Below are positions 59,101 to 64,000 of a stretch of 64,000 nt of DNA, piece by piece (the first letter of the stretch is position 1; each line of letters starts with the position of its first letter). Both the position numbers and the translations under genes were made by a program. The notes below the pieces were generated by a model that had not been told where the DNA came from, did not search any database, and saw nothing but the letters and a program-made list of their open reading frames with translations. Source of the stretch: Arbacia lixula (taxonomy: Eukaryota > Echinodermata > Echinoidea > Arbacioida > Arbaciidae); NCBI GenBank assembly GCA_963669155.1, contig OZ022597.1, positions 16,183,774-16,247,773 of the forward strand. The letters are read 5' to 3'.

Positions 59101-60431
59101 TTAAAATGAAAGACATAATCTTTTACTCACAATTCTAAGTAGTTTTGCGAATCAGGTTTCACGACTCGTCAGCTTTCTAACCTCAGGAAAATTTCGTGTA
59201 AAAGTTCGTAGCTCCCCCTAGCCCTTATTTGACACGTAACGGGGAGGACGATTGTTGGCTCAGCGAAAGAAGTGCCGATAGCATGTTTGTAAACATCCAG
59301 GCTGTGCACACAATAGCCCTCGCGATATTATTTGTGCTTAAATGTTGTTACGATTTATAATTTAGAAATAAATGACAAAATCTCATTAAGTTGGCTGTTT
59401 TATTTATTTATATTCAATGACACACGTAAATGTTCATTATAACCTGGGTACGATGTTTTTATTTCTTGTCTGCTACAAAACTTGACATATGAGCTTCTAC
59501 AAATTACGAGCTTAATAATGCCATCAGACTTTGATAAAGACTAGTCACGGTGGAAATTTCTTTTTGTATGCTAATAACGGTCATTCGACGTGTAAAGATA
59601 GCGGAGAGCAGACGCTAAGTACTACATAAGCTGAGCGGGAATAAATCTTGGATTTTCTCCTAATGAATTGGTAAGCTGATATTATTTTTAAGGTTTGGGG
59701 GCATGGAATTAATGTATGAATCATGGGAAGACTTTAAAACAGTACAAGAATTCATGGTTTTGAAGTCACCACAATTTATGTGCACAATATCCACAATTCC
59801 CTATGGACCTGAACATGTGTATATATACAGCAAGTATATTACACATGTAGCAGGTATGACCTATGTATAGTACGGGGCTAAGGAAATTTTTGCCAGTGTG
59901 AAAAGCATGTCAGGCTACCATGAGGAGCTTAGCCATGTTTCAATGCAGGAAAACAAACAATTTTCCATGAAAAGAAGATATGAGAACAGGATTTCAAGCG
60001 TGGCCGGGTTTTCACGCCCCACCCACTGACTCCTGATACAGCTAGCGTGTAGGATTATATTGCCTAGTAGAAGTCATAAGCATGTTCATATTTTTTTGCT
60101 GAAGCCATGATACCTTTAGCATTGACATGGGTGTGAGTTCTCCGTGTAGGGGAGTTTTAAACGACGGTGTGCATATTTCAGAGCTACCTCTTTTACCCAG
60201 TAAATCTCCCTGATTATTTGCGAGAGAGTCTTGAACAGTGATCTGTTCAAAGTGGTCATATTTTGAGCTGCATGTCCCTCTTTTACTCATGGAATCTTAC
60301 TTTAAGGCAGCTGTCTATCGCTGCAAATGTACTCCTTTAAACAAACTAATATAATTTTCACTATATGCAGGGTAATTTTAACCTGTTGAGTATGGTTATT
60401 TATTTATGTATTTTTTTTTATTTATTTATTT

Positions 60432-60499
<68 letters not shown>

Positions 60500-63400
60500 T
60501 CTATTTATTTATTTATTTATTTTTTCTTGGGGGGGGGGGGACCTAAGTCCAGTCCAGATATTATTATTTGTTGTGGAACTGCAGTATCCAATACAGTGTT
60601 GCTTACCAAGTTATGCTGTGAACAGAATACGGTCTCGGAATGTACATCGTGGTCACTACAACGCAGGGATTCAAACAAACACAAGACAACCTTTTTTTTT
60701 TCTTTTCCTGATAGTATCAGTAGAGCTTTGTTTGATTTCATCCATGTTATCATTAAGGTGTGCTGTACTTCGGTCATGAGTGAGTTAACCAAGGAAATCT
60801 GATTTTTATTGTCTGCAGGGGAATTCTAAACAGCGGTCTGTGCGTGTTCTCGAGATGGCCGATTGTGGACACCGCTTGCCAGTGCTACTCACTGAATGGC
60901 TATCCACACAAATTCACTCAGATGGACTGGTATGCATCGAAGATGGCTGCCCTATGCAGGATAGATGCTGAGGGCATGATGGTCAATGTCTACAACACTC
61001 ATGTAAGGGCCCCCATAGGGCAGACAATGTCACATTCTATTTGCTCTCTACAAAGTTAGACCTGCATTACTTCACAAGCTCTGCCAGTTGATTTGTGCAG
61101 TTGTAGAGGAAAATAGAATTGAACAATGTTTTATCATCCCTTTTGTAAATGGATTGTCAATGCACTATATGGTCAAATGGACATTGATTTTGTGCCTTTT
61201 TTGAGTAATAACTATAAGAGAAAATAAGATTGTGTAATGTTTTTCTTAAACCCTTTGTAGGTTTGCTTATTTTGCACATGATTAGATCACCAAGCTTTTT
61301 CCAGTTGAGTTTTTGCAGATGTGGAGTAAAGATAAAATAGGAACTGTGAGAGCCTGAAAGAAGTTAATTTTTCTTGCTGTTATAAATTTGTGTAAGTTGT
61401 ACATGTAGCCATTACCTGAGGTGCAGTCTATGTGGTTGTGAAATTCCTCATCGATGAAATCAACATTGCGCAATGTGTACTGCCTGGAAGATTCTGGAAG
61501 AGCTATCTGGGCTATGTGTTATTTACATAAAAGAATGTTACACCTAGCTGGGGCTTATTAGCATAATAAAGGAGGAACTGGATGGAGTGTGCTGTGGAGT
61601 TCAGTAACCTTTTGGGCCAGTGATGACTTACCAGTGAAATCTGGGCCAGGTCACTCTGTTTATTATTTGCAAGCATGAATAGAACTTTGTAGATGTAGTG
61701 AGAATTTTCTAGAAGCACAGATGATAGAATTTTTCAGAATGTACAAATGGTAATATATATGAGCGGTTTAGGAATATGAGCTGAGAGTTTGTCATCTTAG
61801 CTCCAGTCACCTGTGTTAGTAGTAACCTGCATCTACGAATTTGTTGTGACCTTGACTCACCTGTGGATTTATATGAGGATTTTCTCTACGTGGATAAGTA
61901 CCTGCCTGTTTAATAGTGCTTTTGAGATCCTGCCTGTGAAAGCCTTACATTCTGTGGATTGATATTTGACCATCTTGGATCATCTATTTGGACTTGACTA
62001 TCTGGAATACCTGCTCTTCAGCGTACAACATTGGGATCAACATTGCGATCATAATTTGGGAATACTGGATCGGATTACATGTATCAACTAGACCATCAGC
62101 AGGAGCCGTGGATTCATTTGACAGTATCCTTCAGCATTGTAAGCTCCTCAGTACACTGTAAGAGTAATTGATATTCATTATGTAACTGATAAGTATTGAT
62201 ATGTCCAGTTTGTGAAAGTTTGTCTTGATTTTAAAGGGGAAATACCCTATATAATAAAGAACACATAAACTAAATATTGGTATCATTTTGATTTTAAAGG
62301 GGAAATACCCCATATAATAAAGAACACATAAACTAAATATTGGTATCATTTTGATTTTAAAGGGGAAATACCCCATATAATAAAGAATGCATAAACTAAA
62401 TATTGGTATCATTTTGTGCAATCCTTTCTGTCGTGAATTGATCGTAACATTGCCCCCTCTGTAGGTCCATGCACTCTACGCTCCGTCGGACGACCCAGAG
62501 AAAGACGAGTTCTTGGCTCACCGCTTGGTGCAGCTGTATGAGCTGAGCCAGTTTGTGCGGCTGACGTCTGCGACGGCCGATGTGGTGTTGATGATGGGTG
62601 ATCTGAACACCGAGCCGTTTTCACTGGCTTTTCAGCTCGCCTTGGCCAACGCTGGGCTCAGCGACGCATGGGACACCAAAGAAAACACAGAGGTAAGGAA
62701 ACCAAAAATCCATCCAATTTAATTTTTTCTTTATTTTCCTGGGTTGTCTCTCTGTCCGTTCGTTGTCTGTCCGTCTGGATCTCACAATGTGAGCTTCCTG
62801 TGAGCTCAGTCAGTGCCTCACCCTCTTGAGCATATATCTTGTGTATTTTACACCACCTAGTAGTTTTTTGCAACCATTTTTTGCCTGTCTATTTTCTTTA
62901 ACTTCTTTTTCTTCATTATTCTTGTAAAATAAGGAAAATGTTGACTTTTTTCCCACTTTTTTTTTTCCATTGTTCCCATGGAATATTTTCTTGCCAGACT
63001 GTTTTCTGATATATTTTTTCAAAGCGTCCTTTGCCTCTGATATACATGCCTCAATCTGCCCCTCCCCCTCGTCCTCCTCTCCAACTTCCCACCTGCTTAT
63101 TATTTGCATGAATTTGTTTACGCTGCACCTATTGCCCCCTTATTTAAATTATAAAATAAATATCAAACAATTTCTGAGAACGCAAAATCTTCTTAAAGAG
63201 ATAGTTCACCCTGAAAATATTTTTGTTTCAATAAAAGCAGACACGTTCAATTAACATATTAGTGAAGGTTTGATGAAAATCTGTCAAACGATAAAAAAAA
63301 CTTTCTTTTCCTTTGACTGATTTTTTTTTTTATCAAACCTAATGTACATGCTTCTATTATGTTTCTGCTTTTATTGAAGCCAACTTATCTTCAGGGTGAT

Positions 63401-63739
63401 TTATCCCTTTAAGGCAGCCATCCAGACACATGTTCCTAGAAACTGCCACAATTAGTCTGATCATTGCAGACTGTATTCTGACCCTGTATTTCCTTCCGCA
63501 GCACCCCACACCCTGCACAACGGTTGAGTGGTCAGGTAACAGGTACACCTGCTATAACGCCAGGTACTACGCCCCCCTTGAGGGTGAGAGGGTGGATTAC
63601 ATCACATACCGCGCCCCCTCCCTGACGGTCCGGAGTGTCTCATGCAAGCGTAGTACGCTTGTGAGAAATCAGGTCGTGGGGCACTCGTTTTCAGATCACG
63701 AGGCTGTTGCAGCGTCCCTGATCGTGAAGAGGGAGAAAG
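56103..63739 (+). CDS. SMPD2: Neutral sphingomyelinase (SMPD2-like), six exons seen, 3' end beyond the window
   Basis: Exons 56,103-56,134, 58,092-58,191, 58,351-58,427, 60,819-61,002, 62,465-62,692 and 63,502-63,739 join in frame into 286 residues. It starts MELHTLTLNCW, has GGYDIVALQE (Glu44), SGLCVFSRWPIV, SLNGYPHKFTQMDW, a YNTH (His131), VVLMMGDLNTEP (Asp177, Asn179), VDYITYR and SFSDHEA (Asp272, His273): the Mg-dependent DNase I-type phosphodiesterase core in order. The family hydrolyses sphingomyelin to ceramide and phosphocholine. Human SMPD2 is 423 residues and has C-terminal membrane helices; that part is not in the window. The last exon ends with a GTACCG donor in phase 1. Confidence 0.9.
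56272..56410. mobile_element. Foldback MITE, GGGGGGCATTTCATCAAAG
   Basis: 139 bp palindrome: GGGGGGCATTTCATCAAAGG, then ACTTGTCGGA, mirrored at the right end. It lies in SMPD2-like intron 1, next to a related element. Confidence 0.82.
56412..56580. mobile_element. Foldback MITE, GGAGGGCGTTTCATGAA, related neighbour
   Basis: 169 bp with ends GGAGGGCGTTTCATGAA and TTCATGAAACGCCCTCC. The ends resemble those of the preceding element (GGGCRTTTCATSAA), but the interior differs. Only one base separates the two. Confidence 0.82.
56600..58091. other. SMPD2-like intron 1 remainder
   Basis: AT-rich intron with a C tract at about 56,622-56,637, a short CA run at about 56,896 and AAAC/AAAT repeats at 57,270-57,310. 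No other exon or gene recognised. Confidence 0.5.
58092..58191 (+). CDS. SMPD2: SMPD2-like, coding exon 2
   Basis: Acceptor TTCTAG, donor GTAATA. Completes Trp11 and encodes 33 codons ending GGYDIVALQE with the metal-binding Glu44. Confidence 0.9.
58351..58427 (+). CDS. SMPD2: SMPD2-like, coding exon 3
   Basis: Acceptor CAATGTAG, donor GTACTG. Encodes IWVLDDYKLIKSTVEKSLPH and ends in phase 2 inside an Arg codon. Confidence 0.88.
58490..58945 (+). repeat. TTAGCCCCGTACTA motif repeats in SMPD2-like intron 3
   Basis: TTAGCCCCGTACTAT occurs in direct tandem at about 58,507-58,540, again near 58,573, 58,725 and 58,890, and as a hairpin around a C tract (GTGGGGCTAAGG against CCTTAGCCCCAC). The reverse motif TAGTACGGGGCTAAGG appears at 59,870. 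Related to 7,845-7,970. Confidence 0.7.
58946..60818. other. Rest of SMPD2-like intron 3
   Basis: AT-rich with no exon recognised. A repeat tag at about 59,865-59,910 (GTACGGGGCTAAGG and CCAGTGTGAAAAGCATG) matches the end of the 7,845 repeat in reverse. An (ATTT)n/(ATT)n microsatellite at about 60,400-60,520 is followed by a G tract. Confidence 0.5.
60819..61002 (+). CDS. SMPD2: SMPD2-like, coding exon 4
   Basis: Acceptor GTCTGCAG, donor GTAAGG. Encodes GILNSGLCVFSRWPIV to VYNTH, including the catalytic-core strand and His131. Confidence 0.92.
61003..62226. other. SMPD2-like intron 4, first part
   Basis: AT-rich intron without recognised exon or element. Confidence 0.5.
62227..62415 (+). 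repeat. 63 bp minisatellite, three copies
   Basis: GATTTTAAAGGGGAAATACC starts at 62,227, 62,290 and 62,353, a period of exactly 63 bp, with almost identical units. Lies about 50 bp before exon 5. Confidence 0.92.
62465..62692 (+). CDS. SMPD2: SMPD2-like, coding exon 5
   Basis: Acceptor CTGTAG, donor GTAAGG, 76 codons in phase 0. Contains VVLMMGDLNTEP with the catalytic Asp177 and Asn179. Confidence 0.92.
63197..63408. mobile_element. Compact TTAA foldback MITE
   Basis: 212 bp with AGAGATAGTTCACCCTGAAA at the left and a worn reverse complement (TTCAGGGTGATTTATCCCT) at the right; TTAA on both sides (63,193-63,196 and 63,409-63,412). A short version of the 40,125 family lacking the central GTGACGTCAC part. 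Confidence 0.8.
63502..63739 (+). CDS. SMPD2: SMPD2-like, coding exon 6 (last seen)
   Basis: Acceptor TTCCGCAG, donor GTACCG. Encodes VDYITYR and the SFSDHEA catalytic end, then a basic IVKREK. The remaining exons lie beyond the window. Confidence 0.88.
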
Positions 63740-63774
63740 GTACCGCAAGATCCATTGCACAGTGCTATGGTGCG

Positions 63775-64000
63775 ATGCTTGTTTATCATGGTGCTAAACA
63801 CCGGCTTCCATTCAGTGTTGTCAACATCATTCATGCAAATGTTTTGGTTGACTTCAGGGGAAATTCCACGGTGCTTGTTTATCATGGTGCTAAACACCGT
63901 CTTCCATTCAGTGTTGTCAACATCATTCATGCAAATGTTTTGGTTGACTTCAAGGGAAATTCCACGGTGCTTGCTTGTCATGGTGCTAAACACCGGCTTC
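63775..64000 (+). repeat. 96 bp minisatellite, at least 2.3 copies, runs off the edge
   Basis: Units with GCTTGTTTATCATGGTGCTA and AACATCATTCATGCAAATG repeat with a period of exactly 96 bp (63,775, 63,871 and 63,967 on the GTGCTTG mark). The array starts about 35 bp after the exon 6 donor. Because 96 is a multiple of three, the reverse strand stays open across it; I regard that as an artefact. Confidence 0.9.

Noticed and set aside
62131..62421. Minus-strand frame with a 21-residue repeat
   Set aside because: It is the translation of the 63 bp minisatellite in an intron and lacks any other support.

Overview
This is a 64 kb piece of a eukaryotic (metazoan) nuclear genome. Genes are split by GT-AG introns, intergenic and intronic DNA is AT-rich and full of microsatellites, and small inverted-repeat transposons are very frequent. 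The gene content (a MADF-BESS regulator, a GSKIP-like protein, a METTL27/WBSCR27-like methyltransferase and an SMPD2-like neutral sphingomyelinase) and the style of the repeats suggest an invertebrate deuterostome, most likely an echinoderm such as a sea urchin. That assignment is inference, not proof.

Layout. 1-5.2 kb is gene-free: C-rich minisatellite and several MITEs. 5,230-9,084 (+) is a complete four-exon MADF-BESS gene of about 314 residues. 9.1-12.3 kb holds MITEs, one with a second transposon inside it. 12,375-12,590 (-) is the first coding exon of a GSKIP-like gene whose second exon I could not find. 12.6-17.1 kb is non-coding, with a mariner-like MITE, palindromes and foldback sequences.

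17,162-42,772 (+) is a five-exon METTL27-like methyltransferase (about 214 residues). Its first intron is about 20 kb and contains a tandem array of two complete ~7.8 kb units plus a partial third, each full unit carrying an antisense THAP-like exon candidate. The fourth intron contains a dead non-LTR retrotransposon that was itself hit by a TTAA-target foldback element and a tRNA-type SINE.

42.8-46.3 kb has no recognised gene. 46,523-54,923 is a large composite mobile-element region with matching inverted ends (CCCTGATAGCAGA), a ~3.3 kb higher-order tandem array rich in GACGTC on the left, a shorter dense GACGTC block on the right, an internal copy of the left end at about 50.2 kb, and a decayed spliced transposase-like reading frame in the middle. 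This is the most unusual part of the window.

56,103 to beyond 63,739 (+) is an SMPD2-like neutral sphingomyelinase. Six exons covering almost the whole catalytic domain are present; the C-terminal membrane part is not seen and probably lies past the right edge. The four host genes have no evident shared pathway, and nothing suggests co-regulation. The main story is four ordinary genes embedded in, and locally reshaped by, nested mobile and tandem repeats.
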